DNA from: an uncultured Oscillospiraceae bacterium
GTDB lineage: Bacteria; Bacillota; Clostridia; Oscillospirales; Ruminococcaceae
Assembly (NCBI GenBank): GCA_900556525.1
Contig: USOZ01000120.1
Location: 1-5,976, forward strand
Direction of reading: 5' to 3'
DNA length: 5,976 nucleotides
A program made the position numbers and the translations under genes. Below, one piece after another: positions 1-5,976 of this stretch. The notes beneath the pieces are model-generated. The model had not been told where the DNA came from, ran no database searches, and saw nothing but the letters and a program-made list of their open reading frames with translations. Each line of letters begins with the position of its first letter. The first letter of the stretch is position 1.

Positions 1-1
1 C

Positions 2-491
2 CGTGACTTGAAGTTCGAGACAGATTACTCAAAGAAGATCAAGGAGTCCATGACATCTGAGAACCTCATTACAGCAAAAGAGGGTATCACACTCGAGGAG
101 GCAAAGGCAATTTTAGGCAGAGCCAGAAAAGAGAAGCTTCCTATTGTTGATGACAACATGATGTTGAAGGGACTTATCACAATCAAGGATATCGAGAAGC
201 AGATTAAGTATCCAAATGCAGCGAAGGATGCACAGGGCAGACTTCTCTGTGCCGCAGCCGTTGGTGTTACACCGGATATCTGCGACAGAGTAGACGAGCT
301 TGTTAAGTCAAAGGTAGATGCAATCGTTATCGATACATTCAGAGAATGTTCTTAAGACATTTGCCATGATCAAGGAGAAGTATCCGGATCTTGATGTTAT
401 CGCTGGTAACGTAGCTACAAAGTCCGGTACACAGGCTATGATTGATGCAGGCGTGGATGCCGTAAAGATCGGTATCGGACCGGTCTGTTGA
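2..491 (+). pseudogene. guaB: IMP dehydrogenase fragment, 5'-truncated, frameshifted and 3'-truncated
   Basis: IMP dehydrogenase oxidises IMP to XMP with NAD+, the committed step of guanine nucleotide synthesis. The reading frame is already open at base 2 (R-D-L-K-F-E-T, typical of the end of the first CBS domain), so the TTG at 8 is an internal codon, not a start. The second CBS domain follows (about 47-225; I-V-D-D, L-K-G-L-I-T-I-K-D-I), then the catalytic barrel begins (R-L-L-C-A-A-A-V-G). At 332-341 the family motif D-T-A-H-G-H-S is broken: D-T is followed directly by TTC AGA and a stop at 353-355. The family sequence resumes in the next frame at 339 (S-E-N-V-L-K-T-F-A-M-I, then V-I-A-G-N-V-A-T and V-K-I-G-I-G-P) and ends at TGA 489-491. 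The catalytic Cys loop and the rest of the barrel are absent, so the product cannot be active. Family identity is secure. Whether this is a real pseudogene or an assembly artefact cannot be decided from sequence alone. Confidence 0.88.
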
Positions 492-494
492 TTT
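478..494. other. Abrupt junction between guaB fragment and leuS 3' end
   Basis: IMP dehydrogenase similarity stops after G-I-G-P (codons 471-482). The leuS stop codon on the opposite strand lies at 495-497. The short interval contains an 8-bp palindrome GACCGGTC (478-485) and no rho-independent terminator for either gene. Codon choice changes sharply across this point. This marks the likely breakpoint of a rearrangement or of a chimeric contig. The exact base of the join is uncertain by several nucleotides. Confidence 0.6.
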
Positions 495-2912
495 TTATTT
501 TACAACAATATTTACGAGCTTTCCGGGAACGGCGATCTTTTTAACGATCGTCTTTCCGTCGATGAGCGGCTTTATCGAGTCAAGTTCGGTTGCTGCGGCG
601 ATCATTTCGTCCTGTCCTGCGCTCGCGGCAATGAGCATACGCCCCTTGACTTTGCCGTTTATCTGAACTACGACTTCAATTTCGTCGTCCTGCGTTGCCG
701 CTTCGTCAAATTCTGGCCACTTCTCATACGCAAGCGTCGCGTCGTGTCCGAGAAGCTGCCAAAGCTCCTCGCCTATGTGCGGCGCAATGCACGAAAGCAT
801 CTTCACAAAGCCCTCGGCGTATTCCTTGGGACAGCTTCCCTCTTTGTAGACAGCGTTCACGAAAATCATGAGCTGGCTTATCGCGGTGTTGAAGCCGAGC
901 GTTTCAAAATCGCTTGTAACTTTCTTTACCGTCTGGTGATAAACCTTTCTGAGTGAGTCCTTTTTGTCGTCATTTATGTTTGCAGGCTCGCTGAAGAAGT
1001 TCCAAACGCGCATGATAAAGCGCTTTGCGCCCTCTACGCCGTCTTTGTTCCAAGGCTTCGACGCTTCAAGCGGTCCCATGAACATTTCATAAAGACGAAG
1101 CACGTCCGCGCCGTAATCGCGTACAATGTCGCTCGGATTTACAACAAATTCGGGGAAACGCTTACCCATTTTTATGCCATTTTCGCCGAGTATCATACCC
1201 TGATGAACCAGCTTCTTGAACGGCTCTTCTACGGGCGAAATTCCCTTTGAATAAAGGTATCTGTTCCAGATTCGCGAGTACATAAGGTGACCTACGGTGT
1301 GTTCGGGACCGCCTATATACAGGTCGACAGGCATCCAGTGCTTGAGCAGTTCGGGGTCGGCAAGCTGTTTGTCGTTTTTCGGGTCAATGTATCTGAGGTA
1401 GTACCAGCTTGAACCTGCGCTTCCTGGCATTGTCGAGGTCTCGCGCGTACCCTTTATGCCGTTGTGGTCATATTTTTTCCATTCGGTAGCATTTTCAAGA
1501 GGCGCCTTGCCGTTTTTGCCCTTGTAGTCGTCAAGTTCGGGGAGAACGAGCGGAAGCTCGTCGTCGTCGAGAACGTGAATTTTTCCGTCCTCAAGATAAA
1601 CTACGGGGACAGGCTCGCCCCAGTAGCGCTGTCTTGCGAAGATCCATTCACGGAAGTGATAATTAACGGTTCTGCGCGCAACTCCCGCCTTTTCGAGCTT
1701 TTGCGTGATAGCTTCTTTCGCTTCTTCAACCGTAAGTCCCGTAAATTCCTCGGAGTTCATGAGCTTACAGCCCTTTCCGAGATAATCCTGCTTTTCAAAA
1801 GCCTTTTCGCTCACGTCCGCGCCGTCGATGACCTGAATCATCGGGATATTGTGCGCGACGGCATATTCAAAGTCGCGCTGGTCGTGCGACGGAACAGCCA
1901 TAACTGCGCCCGTTCCGTAATTCGCGAGAACAAAGTCGCCGATAAAGAGCGGAACTTCTTTTCCGTTTACGGGATTTACCGCGTAAATCCCCTTGAGCTG
2001 ACAGCCCGACTTTGTCTTGTTCATTTCGGTTCTGTCCATGTCGTTCTTCTTTATTGTTTCGTCGATATACGCCTGAACTTCTTCCTTATTTTCAACGCGC
2101 GGCATAAGATTTTTTACAATTTCGCCGTCGGGCGCGAGAACCATGAAAGTGATACCGTAGATCGTTTCGATACAGGTCGTATAAATTGAGAATTTTCCGC
2201 CGCCGACAATGTTGAAATCGACTTCTACGCCCGTTGATTTTCCTATCCAGTTGCGCTGCATTTCCTTTGTGGATTCGGGCCAGTCAATTTCGTCAAGTCC
2301 CTTTAAAAGCTGTTCGGCGAAAGCGGGCTGGTCGATGACCCACTGCTTCATATTCTTACGGATAACGGGATAGCCGCCGCGCTCGGATTTTCCGTCGATA
2401 ACTTCGTCGTTCGAGAGGACCGTTCCAAGCTCCTCGCACCAGTTTACGGGCATATCAATATACTTTGCATAGCCGTCGAGGTAGAGGTTCTTGAATATCC
2501 ACTGCGTCCATTTATAGAAACTCGGGTTGCTCGTTTCTATCTGCTTCGACCAGTCGTAATCGAAACCAAGTTCCTTGAGCTGCTTTGTAAAGGTCGCGAT
2601 ATTCTTTTCGGTGAAGCCGTTGGGGTGATTGCCTGTTGTAACGGCGTACTGCTCCGCGGGAAGCCCGAACGAGTCATAGCCCATCGGGTGAAGCACGTTA
2701 TAGCCCTGCATTCTCTTCATGCGGGACATTATATCGGTCGCGGTATAGCCCTCGGGGTGACCTGCGTGCAGACCTACGCCCGACGGATACGGGAACATAT
2801 CGAGAACATAATATTTCGGCTTGGAAAAATCCCATACGTCCGTTTTGAACGTTCCGTTATCTTCCCAGTATTTCTGCCACTTTTTTTCAACTGCGCTGAA
2901 ATCGTATTTCAT
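495..2912 (-). CDS. leuS: Leucyl-tRNA synthetase
   Basis: Cytoplasmic class I aminoacyl-tRNA synthetase that charges tRNA(Leu) with leucine using ATP. It has 805 residues, normal for the Clostridia/Bacteroidetes-type enzyme. The class I HIGH signature is H-A-G-H (49-52) within P-Y-P-S-G-V-G-L and P-E-G-Y-T-A-T-D-I. V-N-W-C (156-159) and G-G-Y-P-V (179-183) precede the inserted CP1 editing domain (about 225-415), which carries T-T-C-I-E-T (245-250) and H-D-Q-R-D (343-347; the Asp at 347 corresponds to the conserved editing Asp). R-Q-R-Y-W-G-E-P starts at 427, M-P-G-S-A-G-S-S-W at 495 and G-G-P-E-H at 534. The KMSKS loop reads K-M-G-K-R (581-585). An anticodon-binding helical domain and a small C-terminal domain (N-G-K-V-K-G-R) complete it. 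The ATG at 2912 is supported by AAGGAAGGA (2922-2930), 9 nt upstream. It is transcribed alone from a consensus promoter, divergent from the chemoreceptor. No terminator is visible after the stop because foreign-looking sequence begins there. Confidence 0.97.
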   Translation of the reverse strand: MKYDFSAVEKKWQKYWEDNGTFKTDVWDFSKPKYYVLDMFPYPSGVGLHAGHPEGYTATDIMSRMKRMQGYNVLHPMGYDSFGLPAEQYAVTTGNHPNGFTEKNIATFTKQLKELGFDYDWSKQIETSNPSFYKWTQWIFKNLYLDGYAKYIDMPVNWCEELGTVLSNDEVIDGKSERGGYPVIRKNMKQWVIDQPAFAEQLLKGLDEIDWPESTKEMQRNWIGKSTGVEVDFNIVGGGKFSIYTTCIETIYGITFMVLAPDGEIVKNLMPRVENKEEVQAYIDETIKKNDMDRTEMNKTKSGCQLKGIYAVNPVNGKEVPLFIGDFVLANYGTGAVMAVPSHDQRDFEYAVAHNIPMIQVIDGADVSEKAFEKQDYLGKGCKLMNSEEFTGLTVEEAKEAITQKLEKAGVARRTVNYHFREWIFARQRYWGEPVPVVYLEDGKIHVLDDDELPLVLPELDDYKGKNGKAPLENATEWKKYDHNGIKGTRETSTMPGSAGSSWYYLRYIDPKNDKQLADPELLKHWMPVDLYIGGPEHTVGHLMYSRIWNRYLYSKGISPVEEPFKKLVHQGMILGENGIKMGKRFPEFVVNPSDIVRDYGADVLRLYEMFMGPLEASKPWNKDGVEGAKRFIMRVWNFFSEPANINDDKKDSLRKVYHQTVKKVTSDFETLGFNTAISQLMIFVNAVYKEGSCPKEYAEGFVKMLSCIAPHIGEELWQLLGHDATLAYEKWPEFDEAATQDDEIEVVVQINGKVKGRMLIAASAGQDEMIAAATELDSIKPLIDGKTIVKKIAVPGKLVNIVVK

Positions 2913-2953
2913 TGCTTTGCGTCCTTCCTTTTAATTCGGTGTTATTCTCTATT

Positions 2954-2982
2954 ATTATAGTACAGACAATACGAGATGTCAA
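2954..2982 (-). promoter_or_regulatory. leuS promoter, perfect SigA/sigma-70 consensus
   Basis: Read on the - strand, TTGACA (2977-2982) is followed by exactly 17 nt and TATAAT (2954-2959), a full match to the consensus of both hexamers. The sequence upstream of the -35 is A/T-rich (2983-3000), resembling an UP element. Transcription should start near 2947, leaving a leader of only about 35 nt before the ATG. That predicts strong, largely constitutive expression and leaves no space for a T-box leader. Confidence 0.88.
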
Positions 2983-3080
2983 GAAAATTATTTTTATACA
3001 CGGGGTTTTTGGAGAGCACAAAATGTTTCAAAAGCTGAAAAAAAAATAAGGTGAAAATTTCCTTTTTCGAACAATTCTAA

Positions 3081-3109
3081 TTGATTTTTTTGGAATATTG
3101 TGGTATAAT
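3081..3109 (+). promoter_or_regulatory. Chemoreceptor gene promoter (extended -10)
   Basis: TTGATT (3081-3086), a 17-nt spacer, and TATAAT (3104-3109) preceded by TGG (3101-3103), which makes an extended -10. Transcription is expected near 3116, giving a leader of about 37 nt. The motif is SigA-like; I see no match to the flagellar sigma (SigD/FliA) consensus, so the receptor is probably not under the usual motility sigma factor from this promoter. The leuS promoter faces the other way about 100 bp to the left. Confidence 0.8.
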
Positions 3110-3120
3110 GATAACAATAT
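3095..3120. repeat. Inverted repeat flanking the -10 of the chemoreceptor promoter
   Basis: ATATTGT (3095-3101) and ACAATAT (3114-3120) are perfect 7-bp inverted arms separated by 12 nt that contain the -10 hexamer and the predicted start region. The position suits a repressor operator. The arms are A/T-rich in an A/T-rich region, so chance is a real alternative. Confidence 0.4.
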
Positions 3121-3128
3121 ACACTCGG

Positions 3129-3140
3129 ATTTTATAAAAT
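3129..3140. repeat. 12-bp palindrome in the chemoreceptor leader
   Basis: ATTTTATAAAAT is a perfect 12-bp palindrome within the predicted 5' leader, two bases before the ribosome binding site. It could be a protein-binding site, or in RNA a weak all-A/U stem next to the Shine-Dalgarno sequence. No function is demonstrated and A/T richness makes it less surprising. Confidence 0.35.
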
Positions 3141-3142
3141 AC

Positions 3143-3147
3143 GGAGG
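3143..3147 (+). promoter_or_regulatory. Ribosome binding site of the chemoreceptor gene
   Basis: GGAGG (extended to GGAGGG) lies 5 nt before the ATG at 3153. This strong Shine-Dalgarno match fixes the start just before the N-terminal membrane segment. Confidence 0.85.
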
Positions 3148-3152
3148 GTACT

Positions 3153-5207
3153 ATGACTATTGCGAAGAAAATAAGCCTTCTTGCCACATTGTGCGCCGCA
3201 GCGGCGTCAACGGCAGTTGGTGCGTTATCACTGGTGAATTCCAGCGTTTTCATGACAAAGGATTCTGCGGCAATAATGGACGAGGACTGTTCGGGAACTT
3301 CCGAAAAGATCAACGCATATCTCAGCAGAGTCGAGCTTTCTGTCGATACGCTTTCCGATATTGCGCTGAGCAGTCTCGGCGACTTCGGAAAATTCCAGAC
3401 GGACAGCGCTTATGTCGAGGAATATACGCAGGCATTTGAACAGGCGCTCATGACCTCGGCTTCAAATACGGACGGCGTTATCTGCGCTTATCTGCGTTAT
3501 AACCCCGATTTTACCGAGCCGACTTCGGGTCTTTTTATGACGCGAAACAGCACGGCTGAAAAACTCCAGAGCGTTACGCCCACGGACTTCAGCATATACG
3601 ATAAAAGCGACATTGCACACGTCGGCTGGTATTACACTCCCGTAAATAACGGCGGTCCCACATGGATGGATCCATACCTTAATGAAAATGTCGGAATCTA
3701 TATGATCTCATACGTTGTGCCACTTTTCCGCGACGGCGTGAATGTCGGAATAATCGGAATGGACATTGACTTCACAATGATCCAGAACATTGCGGAAAAC
3801 TCTGATACATACGAAACATATCTGCCCATTATCGTTGACGGAAACGGCAATGTAGCGTATTGCCGCAGCATTGACTACGGAACGAATCTTGCGCAAGCCG
3901 GCGGAAAAGGCATGGACAGACTCGCAGCGGCGATCAGCGGCGGAGAGAGCGTCAAGGAAATGATTACTGCAGATATCGGAAATAAGAGCTATCGCGCTGT
4001 ATTCGGGAAACTCCATAACGGAATGACGCTCATAACCACGGCGGAGGAAACGGAGATATTCAGACAGAGCAATCAGCTTTTCATGCAGATACTCGGCGCG
4101 GTTGTCGTAATTTCGGCTGCCGCCTGCGTAATAGCGCTTCTCCTCGTCCGCAGACTTACCCGCCCGATAAAGGCGCTGAATACTGCCGCCAGCCGCATTG
4201 CAGACGGCGAACTTAACGTAACGGTGGACTGTTCTTCAAACGACGATATAGGCGTACTTGCGGGAAGTTTCAGAAAAACTGCCGAAAAGCTCCGCGATTA
4301 CGTCGGATATATCGACGAGCTTTCGGGCGTTCTCGATAAGATCGCGGGCGGAAATCTCGATATTTCACTCAGTCTCGATTATCAGGGCGAATTCGCAAAA
4401 CTGAAAAATTCTCTCGAAAATATTTCCAAATCGCTCAACAGCACTCTTTCGGAACTTGACGTTGCCGCCGATCAGGTCGCTGCGGGCGCTGATCAGGTTT
4501 CGAGCGGCGCGCAGTCTCTCGCTTCGGGTTCGACCCAGCAGACCGACTCGATACAGACGCTTGTTGATACTATCGGTGAAATTTCCGAGCAGATAAAGGC
4601 GAACGCCGATGAAGCGGGTCACGCGAGCCAGAGCATGAACGAGATCGGCAGAGAAGCGAACCTCAGCAACGAGCGCATGAACAATATGCTCGACGCTATG
4701 CACGACATAAGCAAGAACACGGAAGAGATAAGCGCGATAATGAAAACTATCGAGGATATTGCCTTCCAGACGAATATTCTTGCGCTTAACGCGGCTATCG
4801 AGGCTGCGCGCGCAGGCGAAGCGGGTAAGGGCTTCGCGGTAGTTGCCGACGAGGTAAGAAACCTTGCGTCGAAATCCGCCGAAGCGTCGCAGAATACCGC
4901 AGCGCTTATCAGCAAGACGACAGACGCCGTTGAAAACGGTTCGAGAATCGCGAATGAAACTGCCGAATCGCTCCGCACGGTCGTTGCGAATATTGATGAT
5001 ATAGTTAAATCCGTAGACGATATTTCGAGAAACTCGCAGAGTCAGGCGGAAGCTGTAGTTCAGGTAAATTCCGGAGTAGAACAGCTTTCAGCCGTAACGC
5101 AGAACAACTCCGCGTCCTCCGAAGAAAGCGCGGCAGCCGCGCAGGAGCTTGCGGGTCAGGCGAATACTATGAAGTCGCTTACGGGACGGTTCACGCTTCG
5201 CAAGTAA
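3153..5207 (+). CDS. Methyl-accepting chemotaxis protein with dCache-like sensor and two HAMP units
   Basis: Membrane chemoreceptor of 684 residues that would control the CheA kinase through CheW. The N terminus is a short basic stretch followed by a membrane segment (about 7-30). An extracellular sensor (about 35-305) shows dCache-type landmarks: G-W-Y-Y-T-P (158-163), G-P-T-W-M-D-P-Y (168-175), and G-I-I-G-M-D-I-D (199-206). The second membrane segment is about 310-332. A HAMP domain starts at R-R-L-T-R-P (333-338), and a second HAMP-like unit covers about 385-432 (L-D-K-I-A-G-G-N-L, then D-Y-Q-G-E-F). The cytoplasmic coiled coil carries plausible methylation pairs Q462-Q463 and E657-E658. 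The highly conserved hairpin tip (536-569, including I-E-A-A-R-A-G-E) binds CheA/CheW. There is no C-terminal CheR-tethering pentapeptide. The gene stands alone with its own promoter and terminator, and no che or flagellar gene is visible. Ligand unknown: the Arg of the R-x-W-Y amino-acid-binding motif appears to be Val157 here. Confidence 0.95.
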   Translation: MTIAKKISLLATLCAAAASTAVGALSLVNSSVFMTKDSAAIMDEDCSGTSEKINAYLSRVELSVDTLSDIALSSLGDFGKFQTDSAYVEEYTQAFEQALMTSASNTDGVICAYLRYNPDFTEPTSGLFMTRNSTAEKLQSVTPTDFSIYDKSDIAHVGWYYTPVNNGGPTWMDPYLNENVGIYMISYVVPLFRDGVNVGIIGMDIDFTMIQNIAENSDTYETYLPIIVDGNGNVAYCRSIDYGTNLAQAGGKGMDRLAAAISGGESVKEMITADIGNKSYRAVFGKLHNGMTLITTAEETEIFRQSNQLFMQILGAVVVISAAACVIALLLVRRLTRPIKALNTAASRIADGELNVTVDCSSNDDIGVLAGSFRKTAEKLRDYVGYIDELSGVLDKIAGGNLDISLSLDYQGEFAKLKNSLENISKSLNSTLSELDVAADQVAAGADQVSSGAQSLASGSTQQTDSIQTLVDTIGEISEQIKANADEAGHASQSMNEIGREANLSNERMNNMLDAMHDISKNTEEISAIMKTIEDIAFQTNILALNAAIEAARAGEAGKGFAVVADEVRNLASKSAEASQNTAALISKTTDAVENGSRIANETAESLRTVVANIDDIVKSVDDISRNSQSQAEAVVQVNSGVEQLSAVTQNNSASSEESAAAAQELAGQANTMKSLTGRFTLRK

Positions 5208-5220
5208 AAAATAAAAACGC

Positions 5221-5258
5221 TTCTCCCCTGCCGCGAAAATGCGGTCGGGGAGAATTTG
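5221..5258 (+). terminator. GC-rich hairpin terminator after the chemoreceptor gene
   Basis: TTCTCCCC (5221-5228) pairs with GGGGAGAA (5247-5254) and CCGC (5231-5234) pairs with GCGG (5241-5244), around loop GAAAAT, with one G-T wobble and one mismatch between the two stem parts. It begins 13 nt after the stop at 5207. The downstream T tract on the + strand is short (TTTGTG). On the - strand the hairpin is followed by GCG and a long T-rich run (complement of 5207-5217), so it may work better for, or also on, leftward transcripts. Confidence 0.8.
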
Positions 5259-5288
5259 TGTGCAAAGGGCGCAGGTTCGGAGGAAGCG

Positions 5289-5304
5289 TCGGCTTTTGCG
5301 CCGA
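5289..5304 (+). repeat. Small hairpin upstream of the lipoprotein gene
   Basis: TCGGC (5289-5293) and GCCGA (5300-5304) form a 5-bp stem with a 6-nt loop, followed by AAATAATTT. It is too short to call a terminator with confidence. No convincing promoter for the lipoprotein gene is visible in 5255-5337: a TTGACA at 5312-5317 is too close to the start codon to have a usable -10. The gene may depend on read-through past 5221-5258 or on a weak promoter I cannot define. Confidence 0.25.
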
Positions 5305-5337
5305 AAATAATTTGACAAAGCCGAAAGGAAAAATGTT

Positions 5338-5895
5338 ATGAGAAAATACGTCGGAATTGCGGCGCTGCTGTGCGCGGCGGCAGTTCTTTCAGGCTGTGCG
5401 AATACAGCCGTTCAGGCCACGACCACGACCGCTCATGTAATAGCTGCGGATATTGAGGTAAAAGAAGTTACTACCGCTGCGGAAACGACTGTAGAAACGG
5501 CTGCGGAAACTACCGCTGCTGAAACTGCCGAAGAAAGTGAAGAAAATGAAAAGCTGGATTTTGTCGGCTGGAAGCTCAACGAGGCAGTTGACGCGCTCAA
5601 AAAAATCGGGCTGGACAAGTCGTATATAGAATGGAATTCGGACAACGGCGAAACTATAATCGCAAAGAGCAACTGGACTGTAACAGAGCAGTATATCAGC
5701 GACAATAAGCTCTGTTTTACCTGCGCGCACACCTCAAAGGGAATTATCAACCCCATACGCGCTACGGGCAAAAAGGCGATCGAGTTCCTGTCGAACTCGG
5801 AATCTGTCGAAAAGCTCAAAAATGTGCTGACGAACATTTCTACCGTTAAGGACATAAAGGATAAGCTCGAGGATATTTTTGTTTCGGACAGATAA
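5338..5895 (+). CDS. Putative lipoprotein with Thr/Ala/Glu-rich linker and PASTA-like domain
   Basis: I do not recognise a named gene. The 185-residue product starts with a basic M-R-K, a hydrophobic signal segment (5-16) and a lipobox L-S-G-C (17-20), so Cys20 should be lipidated and the protein anchored on the outer face of the membrane. Residues about 28-72 are a low-complexity Thr/Ala/Glu/Val linker, likely an extended spacer through the wall. Residues about 74-133 resemble one PASTA-type unit: F-V-G-W-K-L-N-E-A-V-D-A-L-K-K-I-G-L, then N-W-T-V-T-E-Q, where the usual element is W-x-V-x-x-Q. Two cysteines, 126 and 129, lie in C-F-T-C. The C-terminal 45 residues look helical and charged. The start is supported by AAAGGAA (5324-5330), 7 nt before the ATG. 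PASTA domains in other proteins bind peptidoglycan or beta-lactams, but binding here is inference. It follows the chemoreceptor by 130 bp; a shared role is not shown. Confidence 0.85.
   Translation: MRKYVGIAALLCAAAVLSGCANTAVQATTTTAHVIAADIEVKEVTTAAETTVETAAETTAAETAEESEENEKLDFVGWKLNEAVDALKKIGLDKSYIEWNSDNGETIIAKSNWTVTEQYISDNKLCFTCAHTSKGIINPIRATGKKAIEFLSNSESVEKLKNVLTNISTVKDIKDKLEDIFVSDR
5471..5525 (+). repeat. Short imperfect direct repeats encoding the lipoprotein linker
   Basis: CTACCGCTGCGGAAAC (5471-5486) recurs with one change at 5510-5525, and GGCTGCGGAAAC lies between them (5499-5510). They encode repeated T-A-A-E-T / T-A-A-E-T-T-like units. This suggests the linker grew by local duplication and may vary in length between strains. 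Confidence 0.55.
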
Positions 5896-5976
5896 TGTTA
5901 GGGAAGTGCTGATTAAATCGAGTATGCAGATTGCGCAGGCAGGTTTTTCGTTTGATTGCATGAAAACGACGCAGGA
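5896..5976. other. Unassigned 3' end of the window
   Basis: No terminator hairpin with a T tract follows the lipoprotein stop, and no coding start with a ribosome site is seen. An open frame from ATG 5923 (M-Q-I-A-Q-A-G-F) runs off the end but lacks a Shine-Dalgarno sequence and is too short to judge. The stretch is more A/T-rich at its start (5905-5925) than the gene before it. Confidence 0.5.

Noticed and set aside
8..355. Independent 115-residue CBS-domain protein starting at TTG 8
   Set aside because: The frame is already open before the TTG, and the protein continues as IMP dehydrogenase barrel after a frameshift, so it is a fragment, not a stand-alone CBS protein.
1464..2189. 241-codon open frame on the + strand inside leuS
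   Set aside because: It is fully antisense to conserved LeuRS motifs, has no family resemblance, and arises from the GC-rich codon pattern of leuS.
3001..3070. A-tract-rich stretch (A9 at 3038-3046 and several T runs) as a curved-DNA regulatory element or terminator
   Set aside because: The tracts are not regularly phased at about 10 bp and no GC hairpin precedes them; it is plain A/T-rich intergenic DNA.
4365..4978. Minus-strand open frames within the chemoreceptor gene
   Set aside because: They are antisense to the conserved signalling hairpin, without ribosome sites or recognisable domains.
5312..5340. TTGACA at 5312-5317 as -35 of a lipoprotein promoter
   Set aside because: A matching -10 at normal spacing would fall on the start codon, and no TATAAT-like hexamer is there.
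5389..5855. Two open frames on the - strand opposite the lipoprotein
   Set aside because: They are shadows of the low-complexity Thr/Ala/Glu linker; the + strand frame has a signal peptide, lipobox and ribosome site.
1..5976. CRISPR array, tRNA or rRNA gene, toxin-antitoxin or phage module
   Set aside because: No regularly spaced repeats, no tRNA-like cloverleaf signal and no small paired genes were found on either strand.

Overview
The window most likely comes from a low-to-mid GC Firmicute of the class Clostridia, probably a Ruminococcus-like (Oscillospiraceae) gut or rumen bacterium. The basis is the Clostridia/Bacteroidetes-type leucyl-tRNA synthetase, consensus SigA-type promoters with strong GGAGG-type ribosome sites, a double-HAMP chemoreceptor, and a lipoprotein with a Thr/Ala/Glu-rich tether. 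This is family-level recognition, not a database result.

Layout. Positions 1-~490 hold a broken fragment of guaB (IMP dehydrogenase) on the + strand. It lacks its 5' end, is frameshifted inside the conserved D-T-A-H-G-H-S loop by an apparent 11-nt loss, and stops just after the G-I-G-P residues that precede the catalytic cysteine. Its codon use is unlike the rest of the window: all ten Thr codons are ACA and GCG is rare. It abuts the leuS stop codon within a few bases, with no terminator between. A chimeric join (assembly or real rearrangement) is the simplest reading. Positions 495-2912 are a complete leuS on the - strand. The 240-bp divergent intergenic region (2913-3152) carries a perfect-consensus promoter for leuS and an extended -10 promoter for the next gene. 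Inverted repeats at the latter could be operators. Positions 3153-5207 encode a complete transmembrane methyl-accepting chemotaxis protein (dCache-like sensor, two HAMP units, signalling hairpin). A GC-rich hairpin terminator follows. Positions 5338-5895 encode a small lipoprotein with one PASTA-like domain. The last ~80 bases hold no recognisable gene.

The genes do not form a pathway: leuS is housekeeping translation, the chemoreceptor senses an unknown extracellular ligand, and the lipoprotein is surface-anchored with unknown function. I found no convincing undescribed system. The points most worth checking are the guaB/leuS junction, the altered signature motifs in LeuRS, the absence of room for a T-box before leuS, and the symmetric elements around the chemoreceptor promoter.
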